A stretch of DNA of 64,000 nucleotides, taken from the NCBI RefSeq assembly GCF_018687555.1, contig NZ_CP061296.1, positions 1,647,041 to 1,711,040 of the forward strand. Reading direction: 5' to 3'. The stretch is from Polynucleobacter sp. MWH-P3-07-1 (GTDB taxonomy: Bacteria; Pseudomonadota; Gammaproteobacteria; Burkholderiales; Burkholderiaceae). The notes under the pieces are model-generated. The model searched no databases. It worked only from the letters and a program-made list of their open reading frames with translations, and was not told the origin of the DNA. This document shows positions 41,787 to 50,320 of this stretch, piece by piece (positions within the stretch are counted from its first letter, which is position 1; the number at the start of each line of letters is the position of its first letter). The position numbers and the translations under genes are program-made.

Positions 41787-42689
41787 CTATTTCCAGCTTT
41801 TAGCCTGTTGAGATAGATGCTTCTTAAAGATTGTGGCTATTGGAGATAACTTTTTGCCTTTGGGACTCACAAGGTGCCAGCTTGATTCAATAGGAAATTC
41901 TTTACATTTCAATATGGCAACCTCTTCTTGGTCAATCTTATCACCAAGAGAATACTTGGATAGAACTGCGATACCGAGACCACCTATAACTGCCTGTTTA
42001 ATTGCCTCATTGCTCCCTAGCTCTAACCTAACATCAGGCTTGAACTTTAGTCGCTTAAGGTGAGCATCCGTTGCCATTCTTGTACCAGAGCCCTTTTCTC
42101 TAAAAATAAACTTTTCACTCTTAAGCGCACTGATATCAATATTCTTTTTTTTGGCAAAAGCATGATCTTTTGGGGCAACTAATAACAAAGGGTTGGGCAT
42201 AAACACTTCATCTTCTATATCGAGATGAAGTGGTGGCTGGGACATGATGTAAAGATCATCCAAGTTTTCTTCCAATCTTTTCACTACACCATCACGATTG
42301 AGCACCTCTAGAGAAATATCGATTTGAGGATACTTCGCACAAAAAGTTCCCAATATTCTGGGAATGAAATATTTAGCGGTACTTACCACTGCTACTTTTA
42401 ACTTTCCTCGTGTTAACCCTTTGACGCTATTAACTTGCTGTTCGAAAGAATCCCACTCCCCAGAAATCGCACGAGCCGTCTTAGCCAACTCATGACCCAT
42501 TTGCGTTAAATGTACTTTCCTGGCTACCACTTCGTAGAGGGGCACTCCAACGGCATCCGTAATTTCTTTTAAGCCCATAGAGGCCGTTGGTTGGGTAACA
42601 TGAACCATGCGAGCGGCCGCGCTAACGCTTCCAGTCTCAGCAAGAGCGAGAAATAGTCTTAACTGCCTAAAAGTAATATTCATCAGCAT
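41787..42689 (-). CDS. LysR-type regulator (CbbR-like)
   Basis: A 300-residue LTTR: N-terminal helix-turn-helix with FRQLRLFLALAETGSVSAAA and HVTQPTASMGLKEI, then a periplasmic-binding-like effector domain (KLKVAVVSTAKYFIPRILGTF). It is divergent from the bicarbonate permease gene, 77 bp away, so it probably controls it. Related regulators respond to carbon metabolites. A second ATG at 42683 is possible. Confidence 0.9.
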   Translation of the reverse strand: MLMNITFRQLRLFLALAETGSVSAAARMVHVTQPTASMGLKEITDAVGVPLYEVVARKVHLTQMGHELAKTARAISGEWDSFEQQVNSVKGLTRGKLKVAVVSTAKYFIPRILGTFCAKYPQIDISLEVLNRDGVVKRLEENLDDLYIMSQPPLHLDIEDEVFMPNPLLLVAPKDHAFAKKKNIDISALKSEKFIFREKGSGTRMATDAHLKRLKFKPDVRLELGSNEAIKQAVIGGLGIAVLSKYSLGDKIDQEEVAILKCKEFPIESSWHLVSPKGKKLSPIATIFKKHLSQQAKSWK

Positions 42690-42766
42690 TTACCTATATA
42701 TAAACGTATTAATATCGATTTTACTTTACATATAAATTTCCCTAAGATCGCTTCAAAGGACAATTT

Positions 42767-43726
42767 ATGAATATCTTGCTAGATCCCACCATCCTCTTTT
42801 TCATCTTCGGCATCTTTGCGGGCCTAGTGAAATCCAATTTAGAAATTCCACAGCCCATTTCTCGATTTCTTTCGCTATATCTACTGATGGCTCTGGGATT
42901 AAAAGGTGGATTTGCTTTAAACAAATCAGGCTTTACTCCTGAGATTGCTATTAGCCTTGGTCTGGCGATCACTTTAGCAATAGCCATTCCGCTATTGGGC
43001 TACAACTGTCTTAAATACAAACTAGATAAACTGGATGCCGCCGCGATTGCCGCTACTTACGGATCTATTAGTGCGGTTACTTTTATTACTACTACACAGG
43101 TCTTAGATCAAAGCGGTATTAGTTATGGCGGACACATGGCCGCGGCAATGGCCCTCATGGAGTCGCCCGCCATCATCATCGCCATCATTCTTGCCAACAG
43201 AATTCGTCAACAACGCTCAGGCAATGCCAGTGGCCACACTTCATTGGGCAAGATACTTCACGAATCATTTACTGATGGTGGGCAACTACTCTTATTAGGA
43301 GCCTTAGTAGTAGGGCTCATATCAGGTGATTCGGGCCATAAAGTCATGGCGCCCTTTTCGATTGATTTATTTAAGGGTTTATTAGCATTCTTCTTGCTCG
43401 ATATGGGATTGCTTGCCGCCAAGAGTTTAGGGGAACTCAAAGGCAAGCCTTCGGTGACTTTAGCTTATGCCTTCATCGCGCCACCTACCCATGCCATGAT
43501 TGCCTTAAGTCTATGCCATGTATTTCATATCTCTCTGGGAGATACGATCCTTTTGATGATTTTGGCGGCAAGCGCTTCTTATATTGCGGTTCCAGCAGTA
43601 TTACGCCATGCCATGCCCGAGGTAAGTCCAGCCCTGTATATGGGCATGTCCCTTGGCATCACCTTCCCTTTAAATATTATCTTAGGCATTCCAATCTATA
43701 GCGCAGTAGCCAAATATTTTGTTTAA
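42767..43726 (+). CDS. sbtA: SbtA-type sodium-dependent bicarbonate permease
   Basis: A 319-residue protein with about ten TM segments and the SbtA layout: DPTILFFIFGIFAGLVKSNLEIP, LMALGLKGGFAL, ATYGSISAVTFITTTQVLD and ASASYIAVPAVLRHAMPE. SbtA imports bicarbonate with Na+ in cyanobacteria, and relatives occur in heterotrophs. An AAGGAC ribosome site precedes the ATG. With the LysR gene and the Cys-rich gene it fills cassette R11-tRNA. Bicarbonate may feed anaplerotic carboxylation. Confidence 0.88.
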   Translation: MNILLDPTILFFIFGIFAGLVKSNLEIPQPISRFLSLYLLMALGLKGGFALNKSGFTPEIAISLGLAITLAIAIPLLGYNCLKYKLDKLDAAAIAATYGSISAVTFITTTQVLDQSGISYGGHMAAAMALMESPAIIIAIILANRIRQQRSGNASGHTSLGKILHESFTDGGQLLLLGALVVGLISGDSGHKVMAPFSIDLFKGLLAFFLLDMGLLAAKSLGELKGKPSVTLAYAFIAPPTHAMIALSLCHVFHISLGDTILLMILAASASYIAVPAVLRHAMPEVSPALYMGMSLGITFPLNIILGIPIYSAVAKYFV

Positions 43727-43741
43727 AAACATCCAAATAAA

Positions 43742-44596
43742 ATGCCAATTCATCCAAAACCCTACTCTGGACTTAAGGCGAGTTTGCTAACTCAACATGG
43801 CAAAGAGTCGGTCATTTGTCCACAACTCCTTGACTCTAATGGCTTAGAAGTTGTCCATATCTCTGGGTATGACACAGACGAACTAGGTACCTTTACTAGA
43901 GATATTCCAAGATATGGCTCCCAACTAGATGCCGCCAGAAAAAAGGCTAGGGTTGGAATGGAATTATCAGGTTCTATGCTTGGCATTGCCAGCGAAGGTG
44001 CTTTTGATAATGATCCCTATACGGGCATGCTTCCTTGGAATTACGAGTTAGTAGTTTTAATAGATGACATACGCAAACTTGAAGTTATTGGTTTTTTTGG
44101 CGGGCAAGCTCAAAGTACCAGCCGGCAAGTATCAAGTTGGGATGAATTAAATGCGCTTCTTTCAGAGGCACAATTTACTACCCATCAATTAGTCGTTCGA
44201 CCTGATGATGAATATCACCCAGAGTGTCGTAAAGGAATCAAAGATCTTGAGTCTTTGAAAGAAGCGTTCGATTGGGCAACTAACCTTTCAAAAAAGGGAA
44301 ATGTATTTGTAGAGAATGATTTAAGAGCACATACCAATCCCACGCGTATGTCTAACATATTGAAGGCTACACAAGATCTCTCAAGAAAGATGAATTCTGT
44401 ATGCCCAGAGTGTGAGTCGCCTGGCTTCTGGATCACAGAAAGAAAGAAGGGCTTACCATGCTCTTGCTGTGAAGCGCCAACAAATCTGCCAATAGCTAAT
44501 GTATGGTCATGCGTAAAGTGTGCGTACAAAAAAGAAGAAATGTTGCTGGATCAAATCAAGGCGGATCCATCAAAGTGCAATTACTGTAATCCCTAA
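43742..44596 (+). CDS. Cys-rich zinc-ribbon-like protein of unknown function
   Basis: A 284-residue protein. The first 200 residues are a compact domain (KARVGMELSGSMLGIASEGAFDND). The C-terminus has four CxxC-type knuckles (SVCPECESPG, LPCSCCEAP, WSCVKCAYK, KCNYCNP), likely two zinc ribbons. It resembles the DUF6671-type proteins, though I am not certain of that name. It starts 15 bases after sbtA and is probably cotranscribed, so it may act with the permease. Confidence 0.7.
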   Translation: MPIHPKPYSGLKASLLTQHGKESVICPQLLDSNGLEVVHISGYDTDELGTFTRDIPRYGSQLDAARKKARVGMELSGSMLGIASEGAFDNDPYTGMLPWNYELVVLIDDIRKLEVIGFFGGQAQSTSRQVSSWDELNALLSEAQFTTHQLVVRPDDEYHPECRKGIKDLESLKEAFDWATNLSKKGNVFVENDLRAHTNPTRMSNILKATQDLSRKMNSVCPECESPGFWITERKKGLPCSCCEAPTNLPIANVWSCVKCAYKKEEMLLDQIKADPSKCNYCNP

Positions 44597-44604
44597 ATAT
44601 ATTT

Positions 44605-44665
44605 GTCGTTTAAAACAACATCGACTGACGCAGGGATGAATAATTGGCTTGTCCTTTTAAAGGAC
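44605..44665. repeat. P1 and P2 palindromes next to the intact tRNA-Phe
   Basis: P1 variant GTCGTTTAAAACAAC (44605-44619) and perfect P2 GTCCTTTTAAAGGAC (44651-44665), starts 46 bp apart, with spacer ATCGACTGACGCAGGGATGA. The stretch from P2 to the terminator is longer here (about 127 bp) than in the other copies (about 57 bp). Confidence 0.88.
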
Positions 44666-44792
44666 ATTTGATGATCCTGATATCCCAATCTAGAGCCAGA
44701 GTGGTGGCATCCTGATTGACGGATTGACTCTATGGAAAGTGACCGACTACGCTAATAGCAAGGTAGAGGCGCCATTGAGGACTTCTAATAAA

Positions 44793-44815
44793 AATAGCCC
44801 AACAAGTGGGCTATT
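44793..44815 (-). terminator. tRNA-Phe terminator (type A)
   Basis: Hairpin AATAGCCCA-ACAAG-TGGGCTATT with a T-run after it on the minus strand (GGGCTATTTTTATT). It ends tRNA-Phe transcription. The same hairpin accompanies copies R3, R7, R8, R9 and R10. Confidence 0.92.
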
Positions 44816-44823
44816 GAGATTCT

Positions 44824-44899
44824 TGGTGGCCCGGGGCGGAATCGAACCACCGACACAAGGATTTTCAATCCTCTGCTCTACCGACTGAGCTACCAGGCC
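44824..44899 (-). tRNA. tRNA-Phe (GAA)
   Basis: A full 76-nt cloverleaf on the minus strand: acceptor GGCCTGG/CCGGGCC (one G-U), D-arm GCTCAGTCGGTAGAGC, anticodon arm GAGGA-TTGAAAA-TCCTT with anticodon GAA, variable loop GTGTC, T-arm GGTGG-TTCGATT-CCGCC, discriminator A and encoded CCA. It is the intact target whose 3' end is repeated at eleven sites to the left. Confidence 0.98.
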
Positions 44900-45015
44900 A
44901 AGACTCGGAATTATAACGAATTGGGCTTGGTTTTGAATAAATTCATTAAGTGCCTATTGATTATGGCCAGTTCCTCTATGTCAGATAGGTCTTTTCAGCC
45001 CCATTAGAATGGGTG

Positions 45016-46725
45016 ATGACTACACAAAGCTTTATACCCGGCAAAGACGCATCACTCGAATCGACGATCACCACTATGCAGCAAAAGTTGGCTGAGCGGG
45101 GCTTCTTTCTCAATGAATCCTCTCTTCTGAATCCAGTAGAAGGCATTTGGTCTACCCATGTGAAGGACCGAGATTGCCCCATGTTATTTGCCAACGGCAA
45201 GGGTGCAACTGAATTAGCTGCTCGAGCCAGTGCGTTTGGTGAGTTTTTTGAAAGACTGGGCACCCATTATTTCTGGACTCACTTTTATCTAGGCAAGAAA
45301 AGAAGTGAGGCCGAGTTTGTTCACTATCCTCAAGAACGATGGTTTCCTCACGGCGATGGTTCATGGCCAAGCGAATTACTCAATCCAGAATTACATTCTT
45401 TTTATAACCCTGATGGCGTGATTGATAGTTCTGTATTAGTTGATCTCAACTCTGGAAATGTAGAGCGTGGTATTTGTGCTTTGCCCTACACTCGCCTTCG
45501 CGATGGTGAAGTCACTTGGATGCCTGTCAATATTATTGGAAATTTGTATGTCAGCAACGGCATGTCTGCTGGCAACACCATGATGGAAGCACGCACACAA
45601 GCGCTTTCAGAAATCTATGAGCGGCATATTAAATATCGCATCATTAGTGAGGGGCTTTGTCTACCCGATGTGCCAGAGGCAGTAATTGCGCGCTACCCCA
45701 AAATTGCGAGCGGCATTAAAGGCTTGCGTGAAGCTGGGTTTGGTATTTTGGTTAAAGATGCCTCGCTTGGCGGAGAGTATCCCGTGATGAATGTGACCTT
45801 ATTGCATCCAAAGGATCAGGGTTGTTTTGCTAGCTTTGGCGCCCACCCCCGTTTTGAAATTGCACTGGAGCGAGCTCTAACAGAACTCTTACAAGGTCGC
45901 GCCTTGGATGCCCTGGAGAACTTTGCAGAGCCAGGCTTTGATATGGATGAAATTAACTCGGTATCCAATCTGGAAATTCATTTTGTTGATTCGAGTGGTG
46001 TTATCAGCTGGAACTTTTTAAGCAATAAACCTGACTTTCCTTTTGTAGATTGGAACTTTAGCTCCACTACGGAAGAGGATTACCACTGGCTTTGTCAGCG
46101 CCTCGAAAAAGATGGATGCGATGCGTACGTTGCTGACTTCCCAGAGCAAGGCGCTTATGCTTGCCGTATTCTGGTGCCAGGTATGTCTGAGATTTATCCT
46201 GTTGAAGATTTGGAATGGGAAAACAACAGTGTTGGCAATCAGATTCGTCCAGCACTAGTAAGGTTATCTGGTTTAAGTGAAGCGGAAGCCAAAAATCTAC
46301 TGGCCGACCTGCAAACGCTCAATCTGAATGATGAGCGGCCGCTTTGGGAAATTCTAGGGCTAGCCATCCCGGTGGGTACTACCTGGAAAGAATTGCGGAT
46401 TGGTGAATTAAAAACCTTACTGGCTCTCGCTGTGGGCGATAAAGAAGCCGTGCTTGAAGGCTGTGACTGGATTCATCACTACAAGCAGATGAATCCTGCG
46501 CGCAGACTAGTCTATCGCTGTATTGAAAATTACCTTCAGTTTGATAATCCCGCTGCCTACGAGAACTCACTAGCGCTTTTATATGGAGCAGAAGTATTGC
46601 GCCAAGCCAAAGCCTTGATTCATCGAGATGAATGCTTCTTTGGTCTTGAGGATCTTGGCGAGAATATGGAGGCTAGCGCAATGCATCAAAGTCTATTGGC
46701 CGCCTACGACAAACTATTTGCTTAG
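45016..46725 (+). CDS. ycaO: YcaO-domain protein
   Basis: A protein of about 570 residues, matching the length of E. coli YcaO. The YcaO ATP-binding core is visible: CPMLFANGKGATELAARASAFGEFFERLG, TMMEARTQALSEIYERHIKYRI and ALTELLQGRALD. E. coli YcaO assists RimO in beta-methylthiolation of ribosomal protein S12; other family members activate backbone amides. ATG 45016 follows an in-frame GTG at 45013; TAGAAT lies 5 bp before the ATG. First core gene right of the cassette array. Confidence 0.9.
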   Translation: MTTQSFIPGKDASLESTITTMQQKLAERGFFLNESSLLNPVEGIWSTHVKDRDCPMLFANGKGATELAARASAFGEFFERLGTHYFWTHFYLGKKRSEAEFVHYPQERWFPHGDGSWPSELLNPELHSFYNPDGVIDSSVLVDLNSGNVERGICALPYTRLRDGEVTWMPVNIIGNLYVSNGMSAGNTMMEARTQALSEIYERHIKYRIISEGLCLPDVPEAVIARYPKIASGIKGLREAGFGILVKDASLGGEYPVMNVTLLHPKDQGCFASFGAHPRFEIALERALTELLQGRALDALENFAEPGFDMDEINSVSNLEIHFVDSSGVISWNFLSNKPDFPFVDWNFSSTTEEDYHWLCQRLEKDGCDAYVADFPEQGAYACRILVPGMSEIYPVEDLEWENNSVGNQIRPALVRLSGLSEAEAKNLLADLQTLNLNDERPLWEILGLAIPVGTTWKELRIGELKTLLALAVGDKEAVLEGCDWIHHYKQMNPARRLVYRCIENYLQFDNPAAYENSLALLYGAEVLRQAKALIHRDECFFGLEDLGENMEASAMHQSLLAAYDKLFA

Positions 46726-46743
46726 TTAACGAGGGATTGAAGC

Positions 46744-47421
46744 TTATGCCTCGCCCTTGTTTTTAGAGGTATCGATTCCGAGGGCTTTGAGCTTGCGATA
46801 AAGATGGGTTCGCTCAAGACCCGTGTACTCGGAAATTTTGGTCATACTGCCGCCCATCATTTGCATCTGATGCTCAAAGTAAGCTTTCTCAAATAAATCC
46901 CTAGCCTCCCTGAGGGGTAGGTCATAGTAATTTTTGGCAATGCCACTGATGTATTCACCATCCGGCTGACTTGAAGGGATAGGCTCTGGCGAATTCACTT
47001 TAGGAGCGGGAGCGATGGACTGAGTGACCTTATCCTGCTCTGGCTCAACATATTTTGGTGATGTTTCTAAGGCTTTGTTGACCGTTTTGAGTAACTTTTG
47101 AAGCGCAATGGGCTTTTCTAGAAAGTTGAGCGCCCCAATACGGGTTGCCTCTACCGCGGTATCAATCGTGGCATGCCCAGACATCATCACTACTGGCATT
47201 GTGAGTTGGCCCGTTTTGGACCATTCTTTTAATAACGTAATACCGTCGGTTTCTGGCATCCAAATGTCCAACAGCACCAAATCGGGACGCATCTGTTCAC
47301 GAATTTTACGAGCGTGTGCCGCACTCTCAGCAGCATAAATCGTATGACCTTCATCTGTCAGGATTTCATTGAGCAACTCGCGAATACCCATTTCATCATC
47401 AACTACCAAAATGCTGGCCAT
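46744..47421 (-). CDS. ntrX: NtrX-like response regulator lacking the AAA+ domain
   Basis: Residues about 3-120 are a receiver domain with the acidic pair in VVDDEMG, phospho-acceptor Asp in LLDIWMPETDG and Lys in FLEKPI. A Pro-rich linker follows, then a Fis-like helix-turn-helix (residues about 175-220; SEYTGLERTHLYRKLKALGI). At 225 residues the sigma-54 AAA+ domain of classic NtrX (about 450 residues) is missing. It is 2 bases downstream of ntrY, its cognate kinase. Confidence 0.9.
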   Translation of the reverse strand: MASILVVDDEMGIRELLNEILTDEGHTIYAAESAAHARKIREQMRPDLVLLDIWMPETDGITLLKEWSKTGQLTMPVVMMSGHATIDTAVEATRIGALNFLEKPIALQKLLKTVNKALETSPKYVEPEQDKVTQSIAPAPKVNSPEPIPSSQPDGEYISGIAKNYYDLPLREARDLFEKAYFEHQMQMMGGSMTKISEYTGLERTHLYRKLKALGIDTSKNKGEA

Positions 47422-47423
47422 GA

Positions 47424-49742
47424 TTACGCCGCCTCTTTTGCTAGGTTCATAAACAAAATGGATACTTTTGCACCAATCACTTCTTCTCCCTGCATGCGAT
47501 TCCGGATTTCTATTTTGGCAAAATGATCTTCAATAATTTTCTTTACCACAGCCAATCCTAATCCCGTACCTTTACTCTTGGTTGTTACATAGGGCTCGAA
47601 TGCCCTTGCCAATATCTTAGCTGGAAATCCAGAACCAGAATCGCTTATTGTCAGTCTCACTGCATTTTGCATTATGCCGTTAGCCTCTCCATAAGGAACC
47701 AACTCAGTTTTAACTTGAACGGGTTCATTTTGATGACTGCCTTCTAAAGTTGCATCCTGCGCATTCTGTAATAGATTATGAATAACCTGTCTGAGCTGAG
47801 TAGGATCACCCATAATATCTGGACAGTGTGGATCTAGTATGACGCGCAATGGGCTGCCCTCATAAAGACCCAGAATCTCTTGGGTGAGCGCATTAATGGA
47901 TACCGCCTTTAATTGTGGTGCAGGTGTCTTCGCAAAATCCCTAAAATCATTCACCATCTCTTTCATGGCGCGCACTTGGCCAATGATGGTGTCAGTACTG
48001 CGGTTCAGCATTTCTTCTTGCTCGGGAGTTAAGCTACCGGCCAACTTATGTTGCAGGCGCTCTGCAGAGAGCTGAATTGGAGTGAGTGGATTCTTAATTT
48101 CGTGGGCTAAACGTCTGGCCACCTCACTCCAAGCAATCGAGCGCTGAGCACTGACAACATCGGTGATGTCATCAAATACCACCATCTTTAAATCGGGTGC
48201 CAGCTCGGTTCCCCTAACAAAAAGGGTCACGCCCAGCTCATTTTCATATTCATTGGTTGCGTGGAGCTGAATTTGCTTTTGCCATACAGGGGCCACCTCT
48301 TCTAGATTGACTGAAGCTGCATCGCCTCCAGCAGCAATACTGAGCTTCATAGTAGCAAAGCCCTCTTTAATGGCTTGCTCAAATTCCTCCAATACCGGGA
48401 TTTCACTCAAGGCTCTGCCATCTAACTTCGTTAAATCTTGGCGAAAAATGCGATCTGCGCCCGCATTGCTCGAGACAACATTGAAATGCTTGTCAAAAAT
48501 ACAGACCCCAGCTGTTAAATTTCCGAGCACAGTTTCTAAAAAGGCCTTGGATTCTTGCAAAGACTTACGGGTATCAGCAAGCTGTCGTGTCATCACATTA
48601 AATTGCCTTGTCAACATTCCCAGTTCGTCGCCCGTATCTAACTCAGGCTTTGGAGAAAGATCTCCCTGTGCAACAGCTTGCGTTCCTCGCAAGAGCATCA
48701 ACAAGGGGCGAGCCAATTGCCGACCTAGCAACAGGGCCAAGACCACCGCCACGAATAATGCAAAAAAGAGTGTGAGCGTCAGCGTGCCCACAAACATTTT
48801 CTTCAGACCAGAGCGGCCTAATGATTTTTCTTGGTAATCGGTATAAGCCGCCTGGACTGCAATAGTATTTTTACTGATGGCCTCAGGTACCGTCTTAATG
48901 AGCTGGAGATACCAAAATTCTTTTTGATACTGCAGATTAAGTCCGAAGCCGTGGCTGTTGCCGGTGCGCTCTTTGACCAAAGGAACGATCGCCCGCAAAC
49001 GGTAAGCCTGTGATCCATCAGAGTTATTGGGCTCATCTATATAAGCGCTACCATTAACTTTAGAGGCTTGCGACATCGTCTCTGGACTAGGCGCCGCAGC
49101 ATGCGCCTCGAGAGCGCCGGAGGCTGCTGTCGCAACAATCATTTGACGGCCATTGAAGATCGTAATTTCTTGAATACCAAATTGGTCCCGCATTCGGGAT
49201 AAGAGCAGGGTAAGCTCTGCAGGGCTCGCATTATTGGGCAAGCGCTGAATTTGATCCGCAACAATACGGCCCTCATCTTGCAATTCATTGAGCGAGCTAC
49301 TCAGGGTTGCACGACCCAGTTCCAGACCGGCCTCAAGGGCGGACTCGGTTTGTACATCAAACCAAGTTTCAATACTGCGCGATACGAACTGCAAAGATAC
49401 GCCGTACAAAATCAAACCTGGCACTACACCCACTAAACCAAAAATCATGGCCAACTTAGCAATCAGTCTTGTACCAAACCGGCCCTTGTGCCAACGTACT
49501 GCAATCACGACCACCAAAACCACTATCACCAAAGTTAAGCTTGCCCCAATAATGATGTTGGCAGCGTAAAGCCAAATAAAGTAGTTATCGAAAAACTGTG
49601 TATTGGATGATGCAAGCGAAAGCATGATTAATAAAATCAATGCAAATGTGCCAATCAGCCCTGCTGCAATTGGAAGAATGCGCCCTTTCCAAATTTCTTT
49701 TTGGGAAAACCTGGGAACGAATGAATTCAGTGTCGTCTTCAT
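47424..49742 (-). CDS. ntrY: NtrY-like sensor histidine kinase
   Basis: A 772-residue membrane kinase: several N-terminal TM segments around a periplasmic domain, a HAMP domain, a PAS domain, HisKA with the phospho-His in RRLAHEIKNPLTPIQLSAER and an HATPase domain (NLLQNAQDAT; GSGFPAKILARAFEPY). It phosphorylates NtrX in response to redox or nitrogen status in known systems. ATG 49742 is chosen because it gives a 4-base ATGA overlap with the DUF4390 gene. Confidence 0.93.
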   Translation of the reverse strand: MKTTLNSFVPRFSQKEIWKGRILPIAAGLIGTFALILLIMLSLASSNTQFFDNYFIWLYAANIIIGASLTLVIVVLVVVIAVRWHKGRFGTRLIAKLAMIFGLVGVVPGLILYGVSLQFVSRSIETWFDVQTESALEAGLELGRATLSSSLNELQDEGRIVADQIQRLPNNASPAELTLLLSRMRDQFGIQEITIFNGRQMIVATAASGALEAHAAAPSPETMSQASKVNGSAYIDEPNNSDGSQAYRLRAIVPLVKERTGNSHGFGLNLQYQKEFWYLQLIKTVPEAISKNTIAVQAAYTDYQEKSLGRSGLKKMFVGTLTLTLFFALFVAVVLALLLGRQLARPLLMLLRGTQAVAQGDLSPKPELDTGDELGMLTRQFNVMTRQLADTRKSLQESKAFLETVLGNLTAGVCIFDKHFNVVSSNAGADRIFRQDLTKLDGRALSEIPVLEEFEQAIKEGFATMKLSIAAGGDAASVNLEEVAPVWQKQIQLHATNEYENELGVTLFVRGTELAPDLKMVVFDDITDVVSAQRSIAWSEVARRLAHEIKNPLTPIQLSAERLQHKLAGSLTPEQEEMLNRSTDTIIGQVRAMKEMVNDFRDFAKTPAPQLKAVSINALTQEILGLYEGSPLRVILDPHCPDIMGDPTQLRQVIHNLLQNAQDATLEGSHQNEPVQVKTELVPYGEANGIMQNAVRLTISDSGSGFPAKILARAFEPYVTTKSKGTGLGLAVVKKIIEDHFAKIEIRNRMQGEEVIGAKVSILFMNLAKEAA

Positions 49743-50320
49743 CGCTGAATCAGATTTTGTCCCGATGGATTGAACGGAAAGTGAAGCCACTCGCTGCTCA
49801 CATTCCAGTCGCGATTATTGAGGGCGTTGACTTGGAAGGGCTTCGGTAGCTTGCTTAAATCCAACGCCATTTTTAAGTCGGCTGTATATGACTTACTCGG
49901 ATCAATCTGCGCGTTGTCAAACACACGCCAGCCACCAATGCTGCCGATCACTTGCAACGCCTCTACAATAGTGGGCGCAGAAAAGGTAAATCCCTCAGAG
50001 GAAATTCGATACTGCTTGGTGAGGGGCTGATAAGAGAGTCGGGCTTGCTTTTGGGCCAAAATCGATTTTTCATCAAACCAGTACCAGCGCGAACGGGTTA
50101 AATCAAATTCGGTTTGAAAATATAAAACCACCCCTTTTTGAACTGCGTCTTCCAGGCCTGGGGATAGTTCAATTTGAAAAGTGGCATTGAGTAGCCAGTC
50201 GTTATCGGCCCGCTCCAACTCGACTGATTTGATTTTGATTCCCTCAGCATAGGCAACGCTCGCACACAAACCTAGCGCCAATAATATGCAGAGAAGCAAT
50301 TGTTTAATGCTTTGACTCAT
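49739..50320 (-). CDS. DUF4390 exported protein
   Basis: A 193-residue protein with a signal peptide (cleavage near AYA-EGI) and a soluble periplasmic domain with FDLTRSRWYWFDEK and LTKQYRISSEGF. The layout, between rsmB and ntrY, is the usual place of DUF4390 genes in betaproteobacteria. It overlaps both neighbours by 4 bases. The role is unknown, possibly as a partner of the NtrY periplasmic domain. Confidence 0.85.
   Translation of the reverse strand: MSQSIKQLLLCILLALGLCASVAYAEGIKIKSVELERADNDWLLNATFQIELSPGLEDAVQKGVVLYFQTEFDLTRSRWYWFDEKSILAQKQARLSYQPLTKQYRISSEGFTFSAPTIVEALQVIGSIGGWRVFDNAQIDPSKSYTADLKMALDLSKLPKPFQVNALNNRDWNVSSEWLHFPFNPSGQNLIQR

Noticed and set aside
23430..44899. Integron, with repeats as attC sites
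   Set aside because: No intI, no attC-like inverted R/L boxes; the repeats are clearly tRNA-Phe ends in direct orientation.
23430..44899. CRISPR array
   Set aside because: The repeats are long, hundreds to thousands of bases apart and enclose genes; no cas genes are seen.
23430..44899. Prophage or conjugative island
   Set aside because: No integrase, portal, capsid, relaxase or replication gene is visible between the repeats.
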